Part shown: positions 18,221 to 25,739 of the stretch, one piece after another
Position numbering within the stretch: position 1 is the stretch's first letter
Layout of the letters: every line of letters starts with the position of its first letter
Assembly: GCF_019931755.1 (NCBI RefSeq)
Contig: NZ_CP082918.1
Span: 3,390,001 to 3,454,000, forward strand
Length of the DNA: 64,000 nucleotides
From: Sutcliffiella horikoshii
GTDB lineage: Bacteria > Bacillota > Bacilli > Bacillales > Bacillaceae_I
Direction of reading: 5' to 3'
Position numbers and translations under genes: made by a program
The notes under the pieces: model-generated
What the model was told of the DNA's origin: nothing
What the model saw: only the letters and a program-made list of their open reading frames with translations
The model's database searches: none

Positions 18221-18345
18221 CTGTTTTACCCTCTTTCTGAATAATAATTTAGATTCCCTTCTTTCAATATGACAAACTCAAACCAAAATGACAATAAAAA
18301 TAGCTTGTTTTCTTGCTAAGTTTTTAGTACTATTCAATATGTAAA

Positions 18346-18360
18346 TCGTAAAGATTACGC
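18346..18360 (+). promoter_or_regulatory. Candidate Zur box 2
   Basis: TCGTAAAGATTACGC matches the Zur consensus at 12 of 14 specified positions and is flanked by AAA, 29 bases before the GTPase start. It sits between divergent genes, but the closeness favours the plus-strand gene. Confidence 0.7.
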
Positions 18361-18389
18361 TTTAAACGAGAAAGGAAGTTAATATTTTT

Positions 18390-19574
18390 ATGAAAAAGAA
18401 AATACCTGTAACAGTACTAAGCGGTTACCTTGGTGCCGGAAAAACAACATTGTTGAACCATATTTTATCAAATAGAGAAGGTTTGAAGATTGCTGTAATT
18501 GTAAACGATATGAGTGAAGTGAATGTCGATGCCGCACTTATCCAGCAAGGCGGATTTTCCAGAACCGAAGAAAAGTTGGTAGAAATGCAGAATGGCTGCA
18601 TTTGTTGCACCTTGCGTGATGATTTAATGAAGGAAGTAGAGCGTCTAGTAGACGAAGGCAACATCGACTACATCGTTATCGAATCCTCCGGAATAAGTGA
18701 GCCAATACCTGTTGCCCAAACTTTTACTTACTTAGATGAAGAATTTGATATTGATCTCACTGAAAAGTGCCGCTTAGATGCGATGATTACTGTGGTTGAT
18801 GGGTTCCGCTTCTATGACGACTATCAATCCGGCGAAAGTCTCTTAGATCGTAAACAGGGAACAGACGAATCGGATATCCGTGAGATTTCTGATCTACTAA
18901 TCGACCAAATTGAATTCGCTGACATTCTTTTATTAAATAAAACTGATTTACTAGAACCAGAAAATGTAGTGGAATTAGAGGCACTATTGAAGAAATTGAA
19001 TCCTGATGCAAAAATAATCCAAACGGTAAACAGCCAAGTAGAGTTGGAAGCCATTTTGAACACAGGATTGTTCGATTTTGAAAAAGCGAGCCAAGCAGCG
19101 GGTTGGATCAAGGAATTGAACGAAGAGCACATCCCTGAAACAGAGGAATATGGAATATCTTCCTTCGTTTATCGTCGCAGAAAGCCATTTCATCCTGAGA
19201 GATTTAAAGCTTGGCTAGATAATTGGCCTAACGAGATTGTCCGTGCCAAAGGATTCTTCTGGCTTGCTTCAAGAAATGATATGGCTGGTTTGATTTCCCA
19301 AGCTGGTGCATCTATTATGATTCAAGGTGCAGGTGAATGGGTTGCAAGCTACAGCGAAGAGGAGAAAAGACAAACATTAGAAGAAGAACCAGAATTATTG
19401 GAAAGATGGGACGAAACTTATGGAGACAGAATGACAGAACTTGTTTTTATCGGCATTGAAATGGAACAAAAACAGATTGAACGCTCACTAGACACCTGTC
19501 TTCTTACTGAAAAAGAAATGAATGAGGACTGGTCCAAGCTTGCTGATCCTGTTCCCGCTTTTATCATAGAGTAA
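18390..19574 (+). CDS. COG0523 GTPase, ZagA/YciC-like zinc metallochaperone
   Basis: A 394-residue GTPase of the CobW family. GYLGAGKTT is the P-loop, [11 protein letters not shown] carries the CxCC metal motif (Cys70, 72, 73), and LLLNKTDLL gives the guanine specificity. The C-terminal CobW domain begins near residue 240. Length and motifs match the ZagA/YciC group, which in B. subtilis is made under zinc limitation and is proposed to deliver zinc to the folate enzyme FolE. AAAGGAAG precedes the ATG, and a Zur-like box lies 29 bases upstream. The next gene is a zinc-binding lipoprotein with its own Zur box. Confidence 0.9.
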   Translation: MKKKIPVTVLSGYLGAGKTTLLNHILSNREGLKIAVIVNDMSEVNVDAALIQQGGFSRTEEKLVEMQNGCICCTLRDDLMKEVERLVDEGNIDYIVIESSGISEPIPVAQTFTYLDEEFDIDLTEKCRLDAMITVVDGFRFYDDYQSGESLLDRKQGTDESDIREISDLLIDQIEFADILLLNKTDLLEPENVVELEALLKKLNPDAKIIQTVNSQVELEAILNTGLFDFEKASQAAGWIKELNEEHIPETEEYGISSFVYRRRKPFHPERFKAWLDNWPNEIVRAKGFFWLASRNDMAGLISQAGASIMIQGAGEWVASYSEEEKRQTLEEEPELLERWDETYGDRMTELVFIGIEMEQKQIERSLDTCLLTEKEMNEDWSKLADPVPAFIIE

Positions 19575-19614
19575 TTGTAAAAATTTTATAACATTAATCT
19601 TTTTGGTTCTCAAA

Positions 19615-19629
19615 TCGTAACAGTTACGA
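19615..19629 (+). promoter_or_regulatory. Candidate Zur box 3 in the znuA-like promoter
   Basis: TCGTAACAGTTACGA is a perfect 7-1-7 palindrome differing from the Zur consensus at two symmetric positions. It abuts TATAAT at 19630-19635, so a bound repressor would cover the promoter. Confidence 0.75.
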
Positions 19630-19667
19630 TATAATGTGTGAGGATATATAAACGAGAGGAGAAAACA

Positions 19668-20903
19668 ATGAAAACTAAATCTATTTTTATCGCAATGATG
19701 TTAGTAGTTTTTACATTCCTTGTTGGATGTAATTCAGATAATCAGGCTTCTGACGGCAGTGAAAAGTTGACTGTCTATACGACCATCTTCCCTTTGGAGG
19801 ACTTCACAAAGAAAATTGGAGGGGATCATGTTGATGTGAAATCTGTCTTTCCTGCTGGTGCAGATGCACATACTTTTGAGCCATCTACCAAAACAATGAG
19901 TGAAATGGCTTCTGCCGATGCTTTCATTTATACAGGTGTTGGCGTTGAAGGCTTTGCGGATAAAGCCAAAGAAGTCCTAGGAAACGAGGACGTAAAGATT
20001 GTTGGAGCTGCAGAAGGAATTGAGCTACGACCAGAGGGTGGAGAATCTGAACACGAAGAACACGGGGATGAGCACTCCGACGAAGCTCATGACGAAGAGC
20101 ACGGTGATGAGCATTCCGACGAAGCTCATGATGAAGAGCACGGTGATGAGCACTCCGACGAAGCTCATGACGAAGAACACGGTGATGAACACTCCGACGA
20201 AGCTCATGACGAAGAGCACGGTGATGAACACTCCGACGAAGCTCATGACGAAGAACACGGTGATGAACACTCCGACGAAGCTCATGACGAAGAACACGGT
20301 GATGAGCACTCCGACGAAGCTCATGATGAAGAGCACGGCGATGAGCATGCAGAAGATGGACATGAAGGACATGACCATTCTAATGGAGATCCACACGTGT
20401 GGTTAGACCCTACTCTTTCTATCACACTTGCTGAAAATGTGAAAAATGCACTTGTTGAATTAAAACCAGAAGCAAAAGAAGATTTTGAAGCAAACTTTGA
20501 AACAGTGAAAGCTGACTTAGAAAAATTAGATACAGAATTCAAAGAAACAGTAGATAGCGCGAAAACAAATAAGATATTAGTTTCCCATGCAGCATACGGT
20601 TACTGGGAGAACCGTTATGGATTGGAGCAAATCAGCGTAACTGGTTTATCTCCAACTCAAGAGCCTTCACAGAAACAACTGACTGAAATTATTAACACCG
20701 CAAAAGAAAATGAAATCCAATATGTTATTTTTGATCAGAACATCAGCGGAAAGATTGCTGAAGTGGTGAAAAATGAAATCAAAGCAGAGGCTCTAGTCCT
20801 GCATAACCTAGAGGCAGCAACAGAAGAAGACGTAGAAAATGAAGAAGATTACTTCAGCTTGATGCGTCAAAACTTAGAAACGTTGAAGAAGGCGTTGAAT
20901 TAA
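19668..20903 (+). CDS. znuA: ZnuA/AdcA-like zinc-binding lipoprotein with His-rich repeat
   Basis: Extracellular metal-binding protein of the cluster A-I (TroA) family. A lipoprotein signal ends with LVGC, Cys21. Residues about 130-220 are seven exact or near-exact copies of a 13-residue His/Asp/Glu unit, then a partial eighth, leading into GHEGHDHSNGDPHVWLDPT. Expected zinc ligands are present: His in DAHTFEPS, His in DPHVWLDP, His in SHAAYGYW and Asp in FDQNISG. It has 411 residues against about 310 for the family because of the loop. No permease or ATPase gene is adjacent, so it must use a transporter encoded elsewhere. Start ATG 19668 has GAGAGGAG; ATG 19638 does not. A Zur box overlaps the promoter. 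Confidence 0.92.
   Translation: MKTKSIFIAMMLVVFTFLVGCNSDNQASDGSEKLTVYTTIFPLEDFTKKIGGDHVDVKSVFPAGADAHTFEPSTKTMSEMASADAFIYTGVGVEGFADKAKEVLGNEDVKIVGAAEGIELRPEGGESEHEEHGDEHSDEAHDEEHGDEHSDEAHDEEHGDEHSDEAHDEEHGDEHSDEAHDEEHGDEHSDEAHDEEHGDEHSDEAHDEEHGDEHSDEAHDEEHGDEHAEDGHEGHDHSNGDPHVWLDPTLSITLAENVKNALVELKPEAKEDFEANFETVKADLEKLDTEFKETVDSAKTNKILVSHAAYGYWENRYGLEQISVTGLSPTQEPSQKQLTEIINTAKENEIQYVIFDQNISGKIAEVVKNEIKAEALVLHNLEAATEEDVENEEDYFSLMRQNLETLKKALN
20055..20327 (+). repeat. Seven 39-bp tandem repeats inside znuA-like gene
   Basis: A 39-base unit encoding EEHGDEHSDEAHD is repeated seven times, differing only at a few third positions (for example GAG/GAA, CAC/CAT). A shortened eighth unit follows. The copies are so similar that slippage or unequal crossing-over should change their number. 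The repeat is in frame and encodes a flexible metal-binding loop. Confidence 0.96.
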
Positions 20904-20913
20904 ATAGAAATGG

Positions 20914-20948
20914 AAAGAGGCAGCCGTTGTTGGGCTGCCTCTTTTTTT
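20914..20948 (+). terminator. znuA-like gene terminator
   Basis: AAAGAGGCAGCC pairs with GGCTGCCTCTTT, followed by a run of T. Confidence 0.9.
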
Positions 20949-20982
20949 GAATTTCCGTATTCGCTTAAGAAACAGCCCTTCC

Positions 20983-21948
20983 CTACTCTCCTCTTCCTCT
21001 CAACGCCTCACAAAACCCTTCCACTTTCTTATCATCAATATCTTTTCCTATCAGAATAATGGAAGGCTCTACGTCGATTTTCTCGACTCTGTTCAACACC
21101 AAAGTGGAAGCAGCATACTGAAACTCGTACAAGCCTGGAGTTTCATCAAGCCGCACAATCCCCTTGGACCTTACCACCTGTTTAGAAAGTTTCTTCAATT
21201 GTTTCTCTAATACCACTCGATTTACAGGCTCGAAAAACGCGACTTTCACTGCTTCAATGTGGTGGTGATGGTGGTGATGGTGGTGATGACTATCATGGCC
21301 ATGTCCATCCCCTTCCACTCTCACTTCTCTCATTTGCATTCTCTTTTCCAAAAGAATCTCCAGTGGAACCTCCCCATAACTCGTCCGGTAGACAGGAATG
21401 TGATCCTCTAACTCATCAGCAAGCTTGGACTCCACTTTAATCAACTCTTTTTCGGAGACAAGATCCATTTTATTCAACACCAACAAATGGGCAGATGTGA
21501 CTTGCTCCTTCAACAGGCCTCGTATTTCTTTGGAACTGTTGAAAAAGCTTTGATACTCCAGATAATGACTTGCATCTACAAGACTGATCATGGACTGCAA
21601 TTCAAAATGTTCCATGTACGTGGGGGTCAACAAGACATCTTTAATTTCAAGTGGATTGGCGACACCAGTTCCTTCAATAATTAGGACGTCCACCTTTTCA
21701 CCCACATATTGATCTAGCGTGGATTTCAAATCAACTTGAATGGTACAGCAGATGCATCCATTCAGAAGCTCCACCACCCTCTCTCCCTGAAAAAGGTGAT
21801 TTTCCACATTTTCATCACCAAGTTCATTTAGAATGATTCCGGGCTTTAATCCTTCATTTTTAAAATGTTCTAGCATATGTAAAAGCACGGTTGTTTTGCC
21901 GCTCCCTAAAAATCCGCTTATAACGTAAACTGGTACCTTTTTTGACAT
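20983..21948 (-). CDS. COG0523 GTPase with polyhistidine segment
   Basis: A second CobW-family GTPase, 321 residues, distinct from the one at 18390. P-loop GFLGSGKTT, CxCC motif NGCICCTIQ (Cys65, 67, 68), EGTGVANP and guanine motif VLNKMDL are present. Residues 215-230 read GHGHDS followed by ten consecutive His, a metal-binding stretch before the C-terminal domain. This resembles YjiA/YeiR or HypB-like chaperones that hold zinc or nickel. I start at ATG 21948 (MSKKVPVYVISGF) with AGGAG ten bases upstream; the frame runs back to 21996 without a site. A Zur-like box lies 87 bases upstream. Confidence 0.9.
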   Translation of the reverse strand: MSKKVPVYVISGFLGSGKTTVLLHMLEHFKNEGLKPGIILNELGDENVENHLFQGERVVELLNGCICCTIQVDLKSTLDQYVGEKVDVLIIEGTGVANPLEIKDVLLTPTYMEHFELQSMISLVDASHYLEYQSFFNSSKEIRGLLKEQVTSAHLLVLNKMDLVSEKELIKVESKLADELEDHIPVYRTSYGEVPLEILLEKRMQMREVRVEGDGHGHDSHHHHHHHHHHIEAVKVAFFEPVNRVVLEKQLKKLSKQVVRSKGIVRLDETPGLYEFQYAASTLVLNRVEKIDVEPSIILIGKDIDDKKVEGFCEALRGRGE

Positions 21949-22034
21949 TTTATTAGCACTCCTAACGTTTCTTCTTCTTATAATCCTAATACCCATTATA
22001 CATTTGCTCTAAAAGCAAATAAAACCATTATCAA

Positions 22035-22049
22035 ATCGTAATCATTACG
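22035..22049. promoter_or_regulatory. Candidate Zur box 4
   Basis: TCGTAATCATTACGC matches the Zur consensus except for the last base. It lies between the divergent His-rich GTPase gene (87 bases away) and the oxidase gene (169 bases away). A TATAAT on the minus strand at 21995-22000 suggests the GTPase gene as target, although the box would then lie upstream of the -35 region. Confidence 0.68.
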
Positions 22050-22217
22050 CTTTTAATTTTATAGTTTATACAGCATCCTTTCAAGTAATTTAAATTACCA
22101 TTTTACTTATCATTCTGACAGCTTTATGGTCTTACTTTTTCTTTAGCAAATTATGCATATTTTGTGGAAAAATGTGGACTCTAACGGTATATAACAGCTT
22201 GAAGGGACGTAGCCAAA

Positions 22218-23570
22218 ATGGAAGATGTAGTAATTGCACGGTCATTGTTTGGAACCACGATGGGATTTCATATCATTTTTGCGACACTTGGCGTTGGGAT
22301 TCCTTTAATGATTTTAATTGCCGAATTAATGTATCAGAAAACGAAAAACCGTGAATACGCTATTATGGCAAAAAGATGGACGAAAGCTAAAGCGGTGTTA
22401 CTTGGTGTCGCAATTCCTACAGGGACGATCGCCGGAGTTCAGCTTTCCCTTTTGTGGCCTGGTTTTATGGAGGTCATCGGTAAGGTTATGGCCCTCCCTT
22501 TTCAGATTGAAATATATGCTTTTTTCATTGAAGCATTGTTTATTTCCATTTACGTGTATGCAGCGGACCGCATTTCACCGTGGATGCGAATATTGAGTGT
22601 GACGCTTGTGACCATCGGTGCGGCGGCGTCAGCGGTCTTGATAACAAACGTCCATGCTTTTGAAGGAACACCGGCAGGATTCCGAATTGAAAATGGCCAG
22701 ATAGTCGATGTCGACCCTTGGGCTGCTTTTTTTAACCCAAGTTTCGTCGTTACTGCTGCCCATGTGGCAGTATCTGCATTTATGACTGGTGCGTTTGTCA
22801 TTGCCTCTGTTGCAGCTTATAAAATGTTACGAAACAAGCATGATGAGCGAGTATATAAATTTCACCGAAAGGCTCTGATCATGGGGCTTGTTGTGGGAGG
22901 AATATTTTCGTTTATGACGGCCATTAACGGTCATGAATCTGCGCAACTTTTGCATCAATACCAGCCAGAAAAATTGGCGGCAGCAGAAGGACTCTTTGAA
23001 ACACAGTCACATGCTCCACTTGCAGTCGGAGGATTCACCGACCGTGAAACAAAGGAAGTGAAATGGGGCATTGAAATACCGTGGGCTTTGAGCTTTTTAG
23101 CGGATGACCGTTTTGACACGGTCGTGGTCGGACTCGATGATTTCCCTGAGGAGTATTGGCCTCCATTATTTGTCCATACCCTTTTCAACGCAATGGTTGG
23201 AATAGGTTCACTTTTAATCATGCTCTCTTTGGTTGGCTTCTTTTGGAGCAAGGTTCTCAAAAAAACAACCTATCCAAAATGGCTTATGTGGCTCTTTGTA
23301 GCAGCGGGTCCTCTTTCGGTGATGGCTATCGAGTTTGGATGGATTTTCGCATGTACGGGTAGACAGCCTTGGGTTATTTATCGAGTGATGTTAACGGAGG
23401 ATGCTGTAACAGGCAACCAAAATCTTGCCGCATTATTCATCGCGTTTGCAGGGATCTATGTACTTCTCGGGGTTGCAGTGGTATTAGTCCTTCGCTATTA
23501 CTTTAAGCGCCATCCAATTGAGGACGAGTTGAACGATATTCCCCCATCATCTAACGGGGTTCAAGCATAA
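22218..23570 (+). CDS. ythA: Cytochrome bd-like quinol oxidase subunit I (YthA)
   Basis: Membrane subunit I of a bd-type terminal oxidase that would oxidise menaquinol and reduce oxygen. The 450-residue protein has about nine hydrophobic segments, the N-terminal heme ligand His18 in MGFHIIFA, QIEIYAFFIEALF with conserved Glu, and a short Q-loop as in the cyanide-insensitive and YthA groups. The normally conserved GWxxxExGRQPW motif reads GWIFACTGRQPW here (residues 374-385), so Cys379 replaces Glu. GAAGGGACG precedes the ATG. Subunit II follows by 14 bases. Confidence 0.93.
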   Translation: MEDVVIARSLFGTTMGFHIIFATLGVGIPLMILIAELMYQKTKNREYAIMAKRWTKAKAVLLGVAIPTGTIAGVQLSLLWPGFMEVIGKVMALPFQIEIYAFFIEALFISIYVYAADRISPWMRILSVTLVTIGAAASAVLITNVHAFEGTPAGFRIENGQIVDVDPWAAFFNPSFVVTAAHVAVSAFMTGAFVIASVAAYKMLRNKHDERVYKFHRKALIMGLVVGGIFSFMTAINGHESAQLLHQYQPEKLAAAEGLFETQSHAPLAVGGFTDRETKEVKWGIEIPWALSFLADDRFDTVVVGLDDFPEEYWPPLFVHTLFNAMVGIGSLLIMLSLVGFFWSKVLKKTTYPKWLMWLFVAAGPLSVMAIEFGWIFACTGRQPWVIYRVMLTEDAVTGNQNLAALFIAFAGIYVLLGVAVVLVLRYYFKRHPIEDELNDIPPSSNGVQA

Positions 23571-23584
23571 GGAGGATTACCTTC

Positions 23585-24613
23585 ATGACAGATGTAATAT
23601 TGGCAATTACCGTCCTATGGGGCTTCATTTTCATATACGCCGTCATGGCGACGATGGATTTTGGAGCCGGTTTCTGGTCCATGCTCTATATCAAGAATGA
23701 AAAAACAAATGCCACCAATATCGCTAACCGGTATTTATCGCCAACATGGGAAGTTACCAATGTCTTTGTTGTTGCTGTAGTGGTGGCTATATACAGTTTC
23801 TTTCCAAGCGCTGCCTATACGCTAGGGACTGTTCTTTTAATCCCGGGAAGCATCATTCTTCTGTTGCTTGCAGTGCGAAGCGGGTTCCTTGTGTTCTCTC
23901 ATATCGTGGATGATTACCATAAACCTTTAACATACGTTTCGGGTATCAGCGGTATTATCATCCCAGCTTTTTTAATACTCGTATTGCCGATTACTCATGG
24001 CGGGTTTGTGGACAATATTGACGGCGTGGATACATTAATGCTTGGCCGTTTATTGACAAGTCCCAACGCACTCTCTTTCATCCTTTTTGCAATTAGCAGT
24101 ACGTTGTTTTTGTCTTCTTTGTTGCTTGCTGACTTTTCTAAAGTTGCAAATGACAGACATGCGTATGCTATTTATAGAAGAGATGCACTAATACTAGGTC
24201 CAGTTTCATTATTGGGAGCCCTGTTAATCATGGTCACCATGCGATATGAAGCAACATGGCTCTTTAATGGAATGATGGACTATATTGTATGGTTATTCAT
24301 TTCTGCGGGTATGTTTGTCGTAACAGGCGTTGCACTTGTTATTCCAGGAAAGAATGGCTGGACCGGCCTGCCGAGATTAGGGGTTGTTTCTGCTTTTATC
24401 CAGTACGCGTTGGCAAGTTACGCATACGGCCGGGCACATCTTCCCTATATCATCTATCCTAATGTCACAATCCAAAACGCATTTACAGACCCTGCTTCCT
24501 TTCGGGCACTTTTCATCACGTATATTGTCGGTTTTATCATTTTATTTCCAGGCTTTATCTACTTCTGGCGATTGTTTATGAAGGATGAAAAATACATCAG
24601 AAGTGAAAATTAA
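23585..24613 (+). CDS. ythB: Cytochrome bd-like quinol oxidase subunit II (YthB)
   Basis: The second membrane subunit of the same oxidase, 342 residues with about nine hydrophobic segments. ATMDFGAGFWSML near the N-terminus is the family signature, with SPTWEVTNVF in the place of the usual WxxNxVW element. It stabilises the heme-bearing subunit. AAGGAGGA precedes the ATG at 23585. A terminator follows immediately. Confidence 0.92.
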   Translation: MTDVILAITVLWGFIFIYAVMATMDFGAGFWSMLYIKNEKTNATNIANRYLSPTWEVTNVFVVAVVVAIYSFFPSAAYTLGTVLLIPGSIILLLLAVRSGFLVFSHIVDDYHKPLTYVSGISGIIIPAFLILVLPITHGGFVDNIDGVDTLMLGRLLTSPNALSFILFAISSTLFLSSLLLADFSKVANDRHAYAIYRRDALILGPVSLLGALLIMVTMRYEATWLFNGMMDYIVWLFISAGMFVVTGVALVIPGKNGWTGLPRLGVVSAFIQYALASYAYGRAHLPYIIYPNVTIQNAFTDPASFRALFITYIVGFIILFPGFIYFWRLFMKDEKYIRSEN

Positions 24614-24641
24614 GGTCAGGAGTAATGTGCTCCTGGCTTTT
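24614..24641. terminator. Terminator after the oxidase operon
   Basis: GTCAGGAG and CTCCTGGC form a short stem followed by TTTTCTTATTTT, between convergent genes. Confidence 0.7.
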
Positions 24642-24642
24642 C

Positions 24643-24927
24643 TTATTTTGAAAAATTACACAGTACTTTCTGGATCGAACTCCATGAACGCTTACAGTAG
24701 AAAACAGGTTTGTTGCTCTCTTTTGCTTTTTGCTTGATCACTTTAGCAAGATTGTGGTTGATATAATCGGTTAGAACCAAAATAATATCAATATGCTCAG
24801 GAATGCTTCTCTTCACTACTTGTACCTTTCTTCCGTCAATATGTAAGACATTTTCAAATCCCTGTGTAACAAGTTTTTCTTGAATATTGCCTAAATGATC
24901 TGCGCCAACTACCATTAATGAAGCCAT
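24643..24927 (-). CDS. DUF2325 domain protein
   Basis: A 94-residue soluble protein beginning MASLMVVGADHLGNI, the signature of DUF2325. It has a Rossmann-like half (VVGADHLG ... DIILVLTDYINHNL) and ends with PVFYCKRSWSSI. The function of the family is unknown. Two Fur-like boxes lie upstream, one inside a good promoter, so iron should repress it. Confidence 0.9.
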   Translation of the reverse strand: MASLMVVGADHLGNIQEKLVTQGFENVLHIDGRKVQVVKRSIPEHIDIILVLTDYINHNLAKVIKQKAKESNKPVFYCKRSWSSIQKVLCNFSK

Positions 24928-24956
24928 AATATTCTACTTCCCTTCTATCGCTTAAT

Positions 24957-24971
24957 TGAGAATCGTTCTCT
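24957..24971 (-). promoter_or_regulatory. Candidate Fur box, proximal
   Basis: TGAGAATCGTTCTCT contains the inverted halves GAGAA and TTCTC, as in Fur boxes. It lies in the leader of the DUF2325 gene, about 30 bases before its ATG. Confidence 0.7.
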
Positions 24972-24982
24972 TTTATAACTAC

Positions 24983-25012
24983 ATAATAATTGAGAATGAT
25001 TCTCTTTGTCAA
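24983..25012 (-). promoter_or_regulatory. DUF2325 promoter containing a Fur box
   Basis: On the minus strand TTGACA (25012-25007) and TATTAT (24988-24983) are 18 apart. Between them, at 24991-25005, lies TGAGAATGATTCTCT with the perfect palindrome GAGAATGATTCTC, a classical Fur site. The operator thus fills the promoter spacer. Confidence 0.78.
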
Positions 25013-25113
25013 TAAAATTATAAATTATACCTATTTTTTATAATCAAGTATGAAAATTTTTTTATGGCTAACAATAAAAACGTATCTTCTGTACAAAAAA
25101 GGAGGACGTAACA

Positions 25114-25269
25114 TTGGCAAAAGAAGTATTATGTGAAGTGGAAAACTGTAACTATTGGGGACAAGGCAACCTTTGCCAAGCCGATGCTATCTATGTGGTG
25201 AGCCACAAAGGGAACACTGCACACAATTCAAAGGATACCGACTGTAAAACATTCAAGCCTGCTCATTAA
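25114..25269 (+). CDS. DUF1540 small cysteine-rich protein
   Basis: A 51-residue protein starting at TTG 25114 after AAAAGGAGGACG; it begins MAKEVLCEVENCNYWGQGN and ends FKPAH. Cysteines at 7, 12, 21 and 44 (C-x4-C-x8-C-x22-C), with NYW and the final DCKTF, fit DUF1540, presumably a metal-binding knuckle. It is divergent from the DUF2325 gene and shares the Fur-box region. A TATAAT at 25039 may be its -10 box. A strong terminator follows. The TTG start makes it easy to miss. Confidence 0.88.
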   Translation: MAKEVLCEVENCNYWGQGNLCQADAIYVVSHKGNTAHNSKDTDCKTFKPAH

Positions 25270-25274
25270 AAAAC

Positions 25275-25317
25275 AAAGAGCCCAAGAGCTACCTGGCAGG
25301 TAACTCTTGGGCTTTTC
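25275..25317 (+). terminator. DUF1540 gene terminator
   Basis: AAAGAGCCCAAGAG pairs with CTCTTGGGCTTTT around a loop that itself contains TACCTGGCAGGTA. Confidence 0.9.
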
Positions 25318-25340
25318 TATGCAATAAAGCCGGTTCTTTA

Positions 25341-25695
25341 GTTGATTGGTTAATCGCCGCTGTTCCTTTCCGCAAATGGCTTCGCTTTCCTAGGGGCTGA
25401 CGAGAGCCTCCTCGGCTTCGCCTGCGGGGTCTCCACCTAGCGCTATCTCCCTCAGGAGTCTTCGCCTTTTGCTCCAATCCACAGCTAGAAACTACAAGAA
25501 CGAAAAGTTTATTTTTTTCAGTGGTTAACTCAAATACCTCTTCATAAACCCTATATTGAATGAAGTAACCTTGTTGATTGGAGTGGAAGGCGCGTAGACG
25601 CCCGCGGGAGGAAGGGACAGGTGAGACCCCGCAACGGAGTGAGGAGGCTCACGGACCGCCCGCAGGCAAGCGAAGCGCCTGGAACGGAAATCAAC
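25341..25695. repeat. GC-rich inverted-arm repeat, copy 1
   Basis: Two related GC-rich arms of about 125-145 bp in opposite orientation (25341-25487 and 25571-25695) are separated by an AT-rich middle. Each arm has GATTG at its outer or inner edge and GAGCCTCCTC/GAGGAGGCTC and GCGGGGTCTC/GAGACCCCGC. A second copy of the whole unit is at 41117-41475. No transposase or protein gene lies inside. It lies between the 3' ends of two convergent genes. Confidence 0.9.
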
Positions 25696-25739
25696 CGTAT
25701 TTTGTAATTTCCTTTTTTTATAAAAATAAAAGCCCCCAA

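Noticed and set aside
19999..20406. Open frames on both strands through the His-rich repeat
   Set aside because: They exist only because a 39-base repeat keeps all frames open; no ribosome binding site or sensible protein.
25289..25739. Short frames within the GC-rich repeat at 25.3-25.7 kb
   Set aside because: They read Arg- and Pro-rich low-complexity peptides from GC-rich repeat DNA, and the second repeat copy does not preserve a frame.
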